NCBI RefSeq assembly: GCF_023973825.1
Contig: NC_090122.1
Coordinates: 186,001-250,000 of the forward strand
DNA length: 64,000 nt
Source: Plasmodium brasilianum
Taxonomy: Eukaryota; Apicomplexa; Aconoidasida; Haemosporida; Plasmodiidae
Direction of reading: 5' to 3'
Of this stretch, positions 22,497 to 34,315 are shown piece by piece. The notes beneath the pieces are model-generated. The model did no database searches. It was not told the origin of the DNA and saw nothing but the letters and a program-made list of their open reading frames with translations. How positions within the stretch are numbered: position 1 is the first letter of the stretch; each line of letters begins with the position of its first letter. A program made the translations under genes and the position numbers.

Positions 22497-25400
22497 GCAC
22501 ATATGTATTATGTGTTGTATGCATATATATATTTGAACGTAAACACACGCCCACGAGGTGGGAGTTAGGAATTGTTTCCCCCCCCCCCAAACGCACCTTT
22601 ATTATATTCTTTGTGAAATAGTCCAGCACGTATATATTGCTTATCAAAGAGTAAGTGTCAATTATGAAGTAAATATAATTGAACGTACTCAGTATGCTCT
22701 TGACTATTAAGTTGTATTGATGAATTATGTATTCTACTTGACTAAAATCTAACCCTTCTGTTTTGCCTATGTGTACCTTCTGATTTAAGAAAATAAAGAA
22801 ACTGTAAATTAATTTCACCAAATCTATAATTTCGATAGTATTTTTTTTGTTTGCATTGCTAATGTATTGTGTATCATTCTGTTTAACATCTTTATAATAT
22901 GTTTCCTTATTTAATATATAGGAAGTATAATAAATAATTTTTTCCATTAAATTATTCAAAAACTCATTTGATAAGTGAATTCTTTCATTTTTAAATTTTA
23001 AAAAGTTTTCCTTTCTCACAATACTTTTCTTGTGTTTTCCATCTGAACGGGTTAGGTAACTCTTCCTACCACCGCTCATATCGCTCAATTGCTCAACTGT
23101 AGCATCTGTTTCTTCTCCTTGTATACGGTTCTCACACTCCTCACGCTTATCGCGCTCCTCATCCTTATCACCCATAGTATTCCGCACACCGCACTTTCCC
23201 TCCACCGACTCGAATAAACTATCAATTTCCTCAATCCACAATGAACTACTTGAATCTAAAAATTTTAAAAAAGCGTTTTCCCTCTCCTCTGTGTTCTTTG
23301 AACACTCATTATTCTTTTTATCCTCCATTTCAAAAATGCTTCCCATTAGTGAACACTCATTTATGTGCGATAAGGAATACACTAAATACGAAAGTTCCTT
23401 AAGCGAAAAGTGATATACAATATCACTATTGTTATGAATAACATCATAAAAAAACAAAAAACCAATTTTTATTTTCCTTGCAAATGTATTCATATATATA
23501 CTAATCGTCATTGAATCTATTGGCATTTTATAGTACCCCCTATTATAATGCAAAAAGTCCCAGTCAGTTAGATACACTCCTTTTTGCCTACCATTTGGAT
23601 CGAACGAGGTAAACATGGTTGTAGAAGAAACAGTATTATACGTGGCTGAGCCATACATGGCTGATTTGGCTGTACGGGGGGATACACCACTTGGCGCTTC
23701 CTGCTGTAAGAAGAGCTTCATGTGCAGGGAAAAGTACACGGAAAATAAGTAGGAAAACTTCAAGTAATGCTTATTTTTTATTACGTTTTTGTTAATTGAT
23801 GTCAAAGCCCACATAGCTGAACCGAGGTTATCGTATTTAAGCTCATTTATTGAGATGCTCATTGGGATATTGGATGTATTGTTATTTCTATCTCCATCGT
23901 TACTTCTATCTCCATCGTTACTTTTATCCCCATCGTTACTTCTATCCCCATCGTTACTTCTATCCCCATCGTTACTTCTATCCCCATCGTTACTTCTATC
24001 CCCATCGTTACTTCTATCTCCATCGTTACTTTTATCCCCATCGTTACTGCTATCCCTACTACTGCTTCGCCCCCCTTCCTGCATGAGCAAACAGTTCGGG
24101 TCGTTCAAAATATACCCTTTTGCACTTTTTAAACCTGTCACATTCGCCTTTTGATATATATAATTTGGAAATGTAATAGTACTTAAGAACCAGTCAAACT
24201 TGTTAAAAATATTTCCATGTATATGTTTAAATTTGGCCAACAGATATATGAGCTGACATATGTTAGAAGATTTCCAATATAAGAAAGATTCTTCAACAAT
24301 ATTACATAATAATATTAACATTTTATGAACGTGTTCAGAATTTACTACATAACTATTATTTGTTCCAGTATAATTTAATAACCCTTGTAAAAAATGAATA
24401 ATATCGTTTGATGTAAAATAATTAAATTTTGTCATATTGATATATATTACAGATATAAAATAGATGTTGTCTAACTTTTGTTTCTCAATTAAATGGTTAT
24501 TTCTACCTAAATAATTTATAAAAATGGCTAGTTGTTTTGGCATTATAATATTTCGAAATTCAATATTTTGATTTTTTTTAAAAAATGTTTTCGTCTCTTC
24601 ATCATATAACTCTTCAATATGTGTATCTTTTATAATATATATATCATTATTTCTTATATATGTTGGATCCTTCACATTATAATTTCTATACACTAATTTA
24701 AATCTTTTCACTGTATCTTCTATACTTTGCTCAATGTTTTCTATTAACTTCTTTTTCATATCCGCATTGTACAATTTGCTAAATCTGCTTAATGCTAGCA
24801 CATCTAAACAAACGTCAGATATGTTGTTTTTTATCTTTTCCTTAGCAGTAGGGTTATCTTTTTTCGATTCATAATATAAACCTGCACTATTAACATAATT
24901 TTTTAGTGCATAATTTGCCGCTTCAGTTGAAAGATGTTCTCTACTCATTTGATTTCTACTCGAACTCCTGTTTCCCTCCTTTGATTTATTCTCCTCTATA
25001 TTATCATCATCAGCATTCAACGCTTCCACTCCTATGCCATCCATCCCATCATCCATCAATACAACATCTTCCTCCCATTTGCTTGAACCATTTATATTTC
25101 TACCCCAATTATCCTTTTTCTCATCTTCCCAATTAGGGGAATATCTTCTTCCCTTGTTCATGTTGTCAAATTTAAAAAGATGTATATTATGGTTTAACCA
25201 TTCATACATGTACTTATCCTTTAAGTCTAACTTAATCAAGGATACAAATGAACTTTTCAAGCAATTATAAATAAAAACTAACTCGTTTTTATACTTCATT
25301 TTTACCTCATCCTTAATTTTTACCCTGTCCTGTTGACCCAAATCTATTACCATAGTGCTACCCGGGGACGAGGTACGATCCACATCTTCTTTTATTTCTT

Positions 25401-27823
25401 TTTCTTTAATACTAGTATCCACTGTTCTCCCCTCAAAATTCGAACTACCCATGAAATCCCTGAATTCCCCTCTGTTTTTATAATTAATGATGAAAACAAA
25501 ATAATCGATGTATTTTACCAAAGCATGATTACACGAAAGAATAAAATCTCCCAGGATATGTTTATCCAAACTTTTATAATTATTATGTAAGTTTATATTC
25601 ATTATGTTTGGGTTCTTTAAGGGGTAAAATATTTTAGAAATACATTTTATTAGTTTATACACCTTACTCAGTGTTTTTATTCTAAAAATATCTTTACTGT
25701 TTCTGTATATGTCATCTACTTTATTCGATGCAATTTTTCCTGAGTTTTCCATGTATAAACTTTTCAAATAGTCCAAGTTAAAAAGTTTTAACAAAATTTC
25801 ATTTTTTAAAATTAAATGTATTATTCGATTTAATAATAATATACTATTTTTTAACATCAATGTTTGTGATTCAAATATTATGAACGGGATATATATATAA
25901 TATTTATCATTTAGAAATTTTATATTTTTAAGTAATCTTTTGTATATATAATTAAACGTATCTAATATGTTAGTTATCATTTCTTCACTTAACAAAAATT
26001 TGTTCATCAAGAATTGTTTCTGGCATATATTGTAATCCTCCTGCTTTTTCTCCCTCACACGGGCTAACTGCTCATTACCATTACGTTCATAAGCTGTATA
26101 GTCTTCATAATGTCCATTTCCAGCCGCATTATTATTTCTGCTACCCCCACTGCTAACAACTGCTAGCTCCTCTTTCTGGGTTGTATGGAATACAACCTCT
26201 TCATTTCCCTCCCCCTGGTACGTAAAATCGACGGAAGCATTACTATCATTAACACCGCTTCCTGTAACACAAGAGAAATTCTGCCCAGCTTTCTCCTCCT
26301 CTGTTAAAATTTCATCCCTTTCCTTTGTCTTACCTAAATAATTATCAAACATAATGTTAAAATAAAGCAATTTACATATGCTCCAAATAGCCCACAGTGA
26401 TTCATCAATAGACAAATTAAATTTTATACTATTCAATTTCTTAACCGCCAATGAAAAAAATATTTTGAATTTTTTTATAATTGATATTATAATAACAGGA
26501 TGACATGTTGTACTATTAAATTTAAAACTTATTAAATTATTTGAATTTTTTGAAGCCTTCAATATAATTATCGTTATAGCCCATAAAATGGACGTAATTT
26601 CATATGAACAAAATTTATTCATATTTTCTATCATTATATCAAAGCATTTTTCAATAACACTAAAATCTATTTTAAACTCATTTAATTTTCTTTTTTCATT
26701 TTCAAAATACTTATTTCTTATTAATATATGATCCTCATTAATTTTTATTTTTAAATATTTTTTATTCAGACTTATCGATAATTTGTGCAACCACTGTTCT
26801 ATACAAGTGTAGTCAAATGCCTCGTCATTAAGGGATACCAGGAAATTGGAAAAATTCTTCTTCTTCCATGATCTGTATATGTAATCCTGCAGGGCAAGCG
26901 ATCTGCTCAGTGGGTGAGAGAAGGAAAAGGGGTGAATGATGTAAAAGGAGATAAAATAAATAAAAGATATGCATTACGTAGAACATATGGTGTACGCATA
27001 CAATGCGAATGTTGTGGATCATGAGGATCATGCGGACCATGAAGACAATGCGAACGACATGAACGATAAGAACCATATGGATCACGAGAAAGATAAAAAC
27101 TATGCTAACCACGCGCGCAATGCATTCAACTTTATCTTACCTTTCTTCATTTTTACTAAGTAGAAAGCTCCTTACATTCGTATTCTGTATATCTACAATA
27201 GTACGATTCTCCTTTGTTCCAGTGTAATAGTTTTGTGGATATTTTAACGCACTAAGAACTTTATTCTTTTCGGTTTTTCCTCTAGTCTGTTTTTGGCTCT
27301 TCCCTTTAACGGTTTGTCTACTATCATGGTGATAAAAAATTTTCCCATTTCTCCTCTTCCTAGTACTATCGTAGGGAGGATCTTCAATTGCGGTAACTTG
27401 AGTATGTTCCTTACAACCGTTTGTAATATTATCTCTTTGATTTTGTAAAGAATTTTTTTTCTCACTTTCAATAATAATAGTCGTATTACCATTTATGGTA
27501 CTGAAAAGTGTACGGGGTATGATTTCTTTATTATTATTAACCCGTTCTTTTATACTTTTTTTCCCTTCTTGTAACGAAATAAATTGATAATTTTTCCTTA
27601 ACTTTTCAATTATGTACCGATTAACTAACTTAAAATTTTTGTTATCATTTATATTTACAAAAAAAGGAGTTGCCTTTTTTCTCCCTTTTTTACTTTTGTT
27701 CAAACTGTACTTCTTGTGTTGTAAGGAAAACTTTGTTTGATACGTTTCAATTTTTATGCAAATTATAATACATTTTATATCTATCAATACAAATAAAAGA
27801 ATAAAAATTTGAATAAATAACAT
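22184..27823 (-). CDS. Very large leader-bearing helical-repeat protein (OPR/HPR-like), putative organellar RNA-binding
   Basis: Three exons (minus order) are 27141-27823, 22597-26902 and 22184-22288, total 5,094 nt, 1,697 residues, all in phase. The acceptor before TCGCTTGCC (26902) is chosen because it alone keeps phase with the donor at 27141. Exon 1 starts with a strong hydrophobic leader (MLFIQIFILLFVLIDIK), then a Lys/Asn-rich stretch without acids, the pattern of an apicoplast-targeted precursor. The body repeats a helical motif, seen as ITSILWAITII, DESLWAIWSIC, QLAIFINYLG, ICQLIYLLAKF, LGSAMWALTSI and LSYLVYSLSHI. It resembles the LWAxAKL-type motif of octo/heptatricopeptide and FASTK/RAP proteins, which handle organellar RNA. 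I see no C-terminal RAP domain. Low-complexity inserts separate the repeats, including an 18-bp tandem repeat (SNDGDR units, 23880-24053). Function is inferred from architecture only. Confidence 0.8.
23880..24053 (-). repeat. 18-bp coding tandem repeat (SNDGDR units)
   Basis: About nine near-identical 18-bp units lie inside the large helical-repeat gene, encoding Ser-Asn-Asp-Gly-Asp-Arg/Lys. Nucleotide identity is higher than codon degeneracy requires, so the array looks recently expanded and probably variable in length between isolates. Confidence 0.88.
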
Positions 27824-29080
27824 TTTATACCTCTTCTTTTTTTTTCTGCCATTATTTTTATTATTTTATGTTATATGTTAAATGCAAAAATTCAATATTA
27901 TTTCCCGCAAATCATAACATTTTTTTTCTTCGTTTTTGCCTGAACATGCAATAATTTTGCAAAACACACAGCCATCAAAATAAAAAAAAATAATAATAAA
28001 ATAAAATAACAGCAATAATTGTAGCAGTGACATTGACTGTAGTAGTAGCAGTAGTAGTAGCAATAGTAGTAGCAGTAGTAGTAGCAGTAGTAGTAGCAGT
28101 ACTAGTTGCAGTACTAGTTGCAGTAGTAGTAACATTAATATTAACTGTAGCAGAATCAGTGACGGTAAAAATAAAAGGATAGGCACGAAGAAGGAATATT
28201 TAAACGCGCTAGGGCAAATATGAAGCGGTGAACTATTTTGAGAGTGGATTACAAAAAAACGTTACATAAAAATGTAGGGAAGTATGCATGTACAATACGT
28301 ATATATACATATACGTATATGCACATATTTGCGTAGGCACTATGTACTTTTATATACCTACATACATACATATACTTGTGTACGTGAAAAGGCGAAATAG
28401 ATTTATCACGCCTCGGCGCACAGTATATTACACAAATTAATCATCAATAGAGATATTTTATTTTTTTGTTCAAATTTTGTGAAAGCCCCTGAAAAAAGGC
28501 CTATAACAGGCTTATACAGAATTGCACAGGATTATGAAGAATTATACAGGCTTATAAAAAAAATAAATAAATTTGAAAAATCGCGAAGGAGTAACTTAAA
28601 CATATAACATACCTTTTGAAAAAAAAAAAAAAAAAAGGAAAAGAAAAACGTATTGTTTTGAATTTTTAGTTCTTTTTTTTTTTTTTTTTTCAACTGTGAC
28701 AAGCTTTGTAGAAGGAATTTATAAATTCGAAAAAGTGTGAAATAACTGTTTATTTTTGTAATTGCCTGTTTGTTCGATGCGTGTGTGCAAATTACAAGGG
28801 CATACGTTACATATCTTCTATTTGACTGAGCTGACAAAGGATATCTATATATACGCAGTTAAGTGGTATATGCCATATGTGCAATAAGCGCAGTATGTGT
28901 AATATATACATATATGTGTATGTATATTTGTATATATGTCCATTTACATTTTATGTATACATGCACAGGCATGCGTGCTCCACACACCACACTTCACTCT
29001 AAATAAAGTAGAAAAATATAATAAAAGCAAAAAAAGAAATGCGCAAAAGGACAATGCCACACTGACATAAGCAGAAAAAA
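27824..29080. other. Divergent intergenic region with AGT/AGC trinucleotide repeat
   Basis: Between the start of the large minus-strand gene and the DEAD-box gene. The interval 28010-28140 is a mixed trinucleotide tract (gtagtagcagtagt). A-run at 28619-28637 and T-run at 28672-28690 face each other. No gene is supported. Confidence 0.65.
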
Positions 29081-32000
29081 ATGAAATATTATAAATGGCT
29101 TTCTTTGTGGAGTAGCAACAAATTGACAAAAAAAACGTCCTTCCTTTTTTACGCTCAACAAAACAAATTTTCAAGAATAAAGAGAAAAGTAAAAAGTGTG
29201 AATGGTGAAAAAAATATATATTTCGAAAAAAAAGAAAAAACAAACAAAGATACAATTTATCTTACCACAGGATTAATAGATGAAAAATGCAAAGGCGATA
29301 CAAATAAAAAAACAGATAACCAAATGGGTAAACAAAATTTGGAGGATAATAAAAATGAGGAAATAAAAAAAAAGAAAAAATATGAACAGGTAAGGAAAAA
29401 ACTGTATAAGAAATATAATTATTATGAAATCGAAAGTGACCCACATAATATCTGTAAGCATGATAAAGCTTATGAAAATATTAATGAGTTAAATATTCAT
29501 AAAATGTTATTGTTAGGTTTAAAAAAAATGCATATATATCAATTAAACCAAATGCAATTAAATACTTTTCTAACTATTCAACAAGGAAAAGATGTTATTA
29601 TAAATTATCCTGACGGGTCAGGAAAAACCATAGCTTATTTATTACCAATTTTGAATAACCTCTATTTTGTACATGACTACTTAGAACAAATTATTCTAAA
29701 TAGTTATAATGACACTACTAGCGAGCGAAGCATATGTAACAATTTAATAGTTAATAATTATAAGTGTAATAATAATTTCAATGTATACGACGAAATGAGT
29801 AATTACTTACTGAAATATACTCATTATAAAAATCATGTATTTTTTGAAGATAATACACTTGACATAAACGATAAAATGAAAAAGGATTTTCATCTACTTC
29901 CCCCGTCTTTCGATGAACACAATGAAAACGTATTTATTTTGCCCACGGTAGGTAGGCGATCAAAAAAAAAGAAATTAACAAGTAAAAGAAATAATAGTAA
30001 TAGTAGAAGTAATAATAGTGGTAACAACAGCAGTAACAACAGAAGTAACAATAGTCGTAATAGTAATAATGCTAGGTCCGTTTTCAACTCGAACAGTGCT
30101 TCCAGTGGATTTATGGATGCTTCATGTGTTGATCTCGACCAGAACACACAACTGAAAAAAGTAAATAACATAAGCATAATAAATAAATTAATTGAAATAA
30201 TAAAAATAAATAACGTAAACTTAAGTAACTTAAATAGCGATAATATAAATAGACAAGAATTAGAAAAACTGGACAATATTTTAAAATACCATATCTCAGG
30301 GAAAAAAGAATCTAATTGTGAAAAGACAGCTAACAGCGCAGAATGTATTTATCGGTACTTAACCCTAAATCCATTGCAAATAAATAAGTCTGTAATTATT
30401 CTAACCATAAATAAGGATAACATAAGTCAAATTGTCAATGTTATAAAACAGCTGGATGTTCTAGACAGGATTAACGTTCAAACGTTGAATGACGTCCCTT
30501 ATGTTAATAGTGCGCAAGGAGTGGAGAAAGCGGGAAAAGAGGAAGAAGAGGAGGAAGAGTATATAAGAAAGAACCACTTCGATTTGGAAAATTTACAAGT
30601 GGAAAATGTCAAACGGCTCAACAATTCAGTGTTATGTAACGACCAAATAATGTGGGCATGTTCAGATATCATAGTTTCGACACCTGACATATTCTTGAAC
30701 AGCTATAAAGATAACAGAAGTAATAATAATATTCTTCCCTCCATTATAATATTTGATGAAATAGATATGCTATTTCAAAATAATGCTTACAGAAATACAA
30801 TGATGAACATTTTCCATATTATTAAAAAGAGACCTGAGATTTATAATCCACATGTGGACATAAGTAATCAAAACATAGAAAACATTAATGAAACGATTGA
30901 AAGAATGTTAATCAATCGAGAAGTGAATTATGGATCTGGTAGCAGTTACAATGTAGAGGACAAAAAAAGAGGAAGAAACTCTTTCGATAGTTTAAACAGC
31001 AATTTTTCTCCTTCTGCCAATTTACAACATGCAAATTGTGCAGAAGCATATGATGAAACAAAGACAGAAATACCCCAGGTGAAAAAAACTAACGGCGGTA
31101 TCTCCTCTAATGAAAATGTAACCATTACAGCTAGTGGCAAGTATCATGGTGAAGAATATGCCAAATATAAGAATAACAGCTGTAGCGCTACTACTGGTAG
31201 TGCTATTGCTCAGGTGGCTGACCCCATGAACAACTGCTATCAGGAGAGAGATTACAGTAAAGGGGTGAGGGAAAAAAAGGAGTATATACCGCTGAACCAA
31301 CTAATATATGTTTGCTCGACATTACCCTCAGTAGGTCACACCACAGCTGGAAGTATGTTGGCCGAAAGATTCAACCATTTGATTGAAATCGTGTGTAAGG
31401 GGAACTACAAAATAGCTAAGAACATTTGCACACAGTGGGTGGAGTTAAATAGGGAAAAGATTTTAAATCTGTATCTATATAACAGTAATAAATATAATAA
31501 TGATAATAATAGCTGTAATACCATTAATAGGAGCATTATTCATAGTAGTAATAGAGATAACACTATCGGAAGTGCTAATTTAAAGGATTTCTCCCTTTCA
31601 AGTAGAATAAACGAATTGGAAAATTCATCCTTTGAGCATAGATTGGATATCTTAATTTACATTTTAAAAAAATATCATGAACAAACTTTAAATTTCGAAG
31701 TTTACCAACGTTCAGAATATTCTGAACACAGTCATGTTGATGTGAAAAAGAACGAAAAAGAGGTAAGAGAAGAGCAGGTAAATGAAAAAAATGTTAGCGA
31801 AAAACAGGTGAACGAAAAAAAGCGTCCTCTTGACCTATCGAGTAAAAAAAAATTTTCCCTGATTGATAAATACCCATTATATAAAACAATAGTTTTTGTT
31901 AATAGTATAAAGGACTGTATTAAAATTTTTTCTTTTTTAAAAAAACATAATTGGCCAGTTTTTTCTTTTCATAAAAATTTATCATTGAACTCAAGAATTC

Positions 32001-33401
32001 AAAACTTACATAAATTCTACTATTCAAAAGTAGGTATATTAATAACTACAGATTTATTAAGTAGAGGTATTGACACAAAGAACATAGATCATGTCATAAA
32101 CTTTCATTTCCCGTCTGATGCTATTACCTATATACACAGATTAGGTAAGATGAACAGGTTAAACAGTCATACGAGTTCGGAATATGGTAGAAGTCGGATT
32201 AGTGGCAACATGCATACCACTTATTCACCAAATGGGGATGACTGTATTGACGACAATGACAAAAATGACAAAAATGATGATTGTTATAATGAAAATGAAC
32301 AACACGATGATCAGAACCACCATAATGTCCAACTGACAGGAAGAAACACACCTAGTTGTATGCACTGGGTGAAAAGCTCTCAAAAAAAAGTAGAAAAAAT
32401 GAAATACCACAACGAAGATTTAACAGATAAGCGAAAAAAAAAAAAAAAATTTTCTTGTTACAAATTTTATCTCTACTTCAAATTTACCCTTAGCTCACTC
32501 GATCAGAAATTATAATAATAATGACTTAAATTTGTTATCACTTTTTTCGAGAAAAAAATCTTTTAAGATGAAAATAAAAAGGAATAATGACGAGACTAAT
32601 AAGAACAAATATATCTATGTTGACTCTGTTGATGACGTAGATCTAGATATAAACAATCATAGACTTAATACACTCCTTCATCAAATGAGTGAGACAAACG
32701 ATCATAGGCAAATGAATAACGGTCACTTGGAAGGTGTGTCATCATGCGCGAGTACCCAAAACAACGCCTACGTACAAGCCCCCTTCACAGTTTTTTCGCT
32801 GGAAGATGATGATGAGGAGGAGGACGATAACGACAGTGATGATAAGAATGACGATAATGATAAGAATAATGATCATGATGAAAGGGAAAGTCGCTATCCC
32901 AAAGCGGAATGGAACAGTGGTACGTTGAGTGCCGATCCAGGGGAACATTCTATCCAAAATTCGAATGAAAATGCATTTTCAACTGGTGTACGAGCAAAAA
33001 ACGTTACGAAGAAATTTGATGACTTCACGGATGATCATACGCAAAATTCATACACAGAGTGTACTCAAGAGTACACCGGAAAAAATAAAAAAAATAAATT
33101 AAATAAAATAGGCAAAAATCATGATAACCACAATGCGGATATTTCATGCAATCATGTTAAAGAGATGTATGAAGGAAAAAAAAATTTTGATCAGAATAAA
33201 CCAATTCAATATCCTAACCTTCGTAGAACAGCTAATCTGACAATCCCGTCATGGGATGATGTTAAATTTGACCATAAAAAATTTGTTGTTGAGAGATTTA
33301 AAAGCAAGGACTGCTATCTGGTGAGTCAAGTTAAAAGGGGAAAGCTAATTTTGAATAATTTTGATAATAATAACGATAATGAGGATGAACTTTTGTTTTG
33401 A
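29081..33401 (+). CDS. Divergent DEAD-box RNA helicase, frame broken at a poly(A) run
   Basis: One long exon with a single frame change at a 16-A run (32434-32449). Removing one A gives a 4,320-nt frame (1,439 residues). Helicase motifs: Q-motif-like region (YQLNQMQLNTF) and motif I DGSGKT near residue 178; motif II DEID near 559 in place of DEAD; motif IV IVFVNS near 945; motif V TTDLLSRGIDTKN near 990; motif VI HRLGKMNR near 1019 in place of HRxGRxxR. After the run the frame reads NFLVTNFISTSNLPLAHSIR, which matches the usual end of the DEAD-box C-terminal domain, so the break interrupts one protein. Large Asn/Ser inserts separate the motifs. The start carries a basic stretch (MKYYKWLSLWSSNKLTKKTS) that could be a mitochondrial presequence. 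The acidic C-terminus (DDDEEEDDNDS) ends DELLF. Role: RNA remodelling, possibly organellar. Confidence 0.88.
32434..32449 (+). other. 16-A run at the helicase frame switch
   Basis: The upstream frame reaches a stop at 32515 after 25 unconserved residues. The next frame carries the conserved helicase end and continues 300 residues. The run is one A long (or two short). Confidence 0.82.
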
Positions 33402-34315
33402 ATTAGAGTGCTTGGAGTGGTGATGCTCAGGGACAAGCCCTGTGGGAAATATAAGTAATGATAGATGTAGGCAGTGAGAAATATGGGAAATGAAGTAATG
33501 TAGGCAATGAGTAATGTAGGCAATGAGTAATGTAGGCAATGAGTAATGTAGACAATAAGTAATGTAGGAAATGGAAAGTGTAGGCAATGAGTAATGTAGG
33601 AAATGGAAAGTGTAGGCAATGAGTAATGTAGGCAATGAGTAATGTAGACAATAAGTAATGTAGGAAATGGAAAGTGTAGGCAATGAGTAATGTAGGAAAT
33701 GGAAAGTGTAGGCAATGAGTAATGTAGGCAATGAGTAATGTAGGCAATGAGTAATGTAGGCCATGAGTAATGTAGACAATGAGTAATATAGGCAATGAGT
33801 AATGTAGGATATGGGAAGTGGAGGCAATAAGAAACTGTAGCGAATAAAGTATACATAATTAGGAATAGCCCTCACCAAAATACCATTGCTACCACTTCTT
33901 CCTACCCGTACACTTGTAAATAAAATATATGCATTCCTCGTGTGTGCTTGTGTGTGCCTATATGTGTGTGCCTATATGTGTGTGGAGTGGTAGAGTGGAA
34001 CTACTCACCCTATTTCCACTTTGAAATAACTTTTAAATTGTTTTCATAAAATTTATTCACCGAAAAAGGCAAGTAAAACCACTAGAAAAAACGCTGGGAA
34101 AATGCGAATTTTTCGGATACCCTTATAAACAGCTTTTAGCAAAATTTAAAAGAAAAGCACTTGTAAAAAAGACAAGATAAAGCAAAACACTGTCCTATTG
34201 CATCATATACCGTACAACATTAACAAGTATTAGGATTATTCTTCTAAGTGTTACATAACCGTGTGGGGGGTACAAACACCTCCATAAAAAAAGCCTAAAA
34301 AAAAAAAAAAAATAG
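33402..34315. other. Convergent intergenic region with 15-bp minisatellite
   Basis: Separates the 3' ends of the DEAD-box gene (plus) and the SF1 helicase gene (minus). The first half is the minisatellite at 33475-33825. The rest has GTGTGTGCCTATAT units near 33945-33985 and no open frame of interest. Confidence 0.7.
33475..33825. repeat. 15-bp minisatellite in a 3' intergenic region
   Basis: More than twenty copies of a 15-bp unit (gtaatgtaggcaatga and variants with gacaata or gaaatgg). Variants recur in blocks (for example the aggaaatggaaagtgtagg block appears four times), pointing to higher-order duplication of segments. It is open in all three minus frames because the period is divisible by three; I do not treat it as coding. 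Confidence 0.88.

Noticed and set aside
33326..33878. Minus-strand frames of 120-177 codons downstream of the DEAD-box gene
   Set aside because: Produced by the 15-bp minisatellite, open in all three minus frames.
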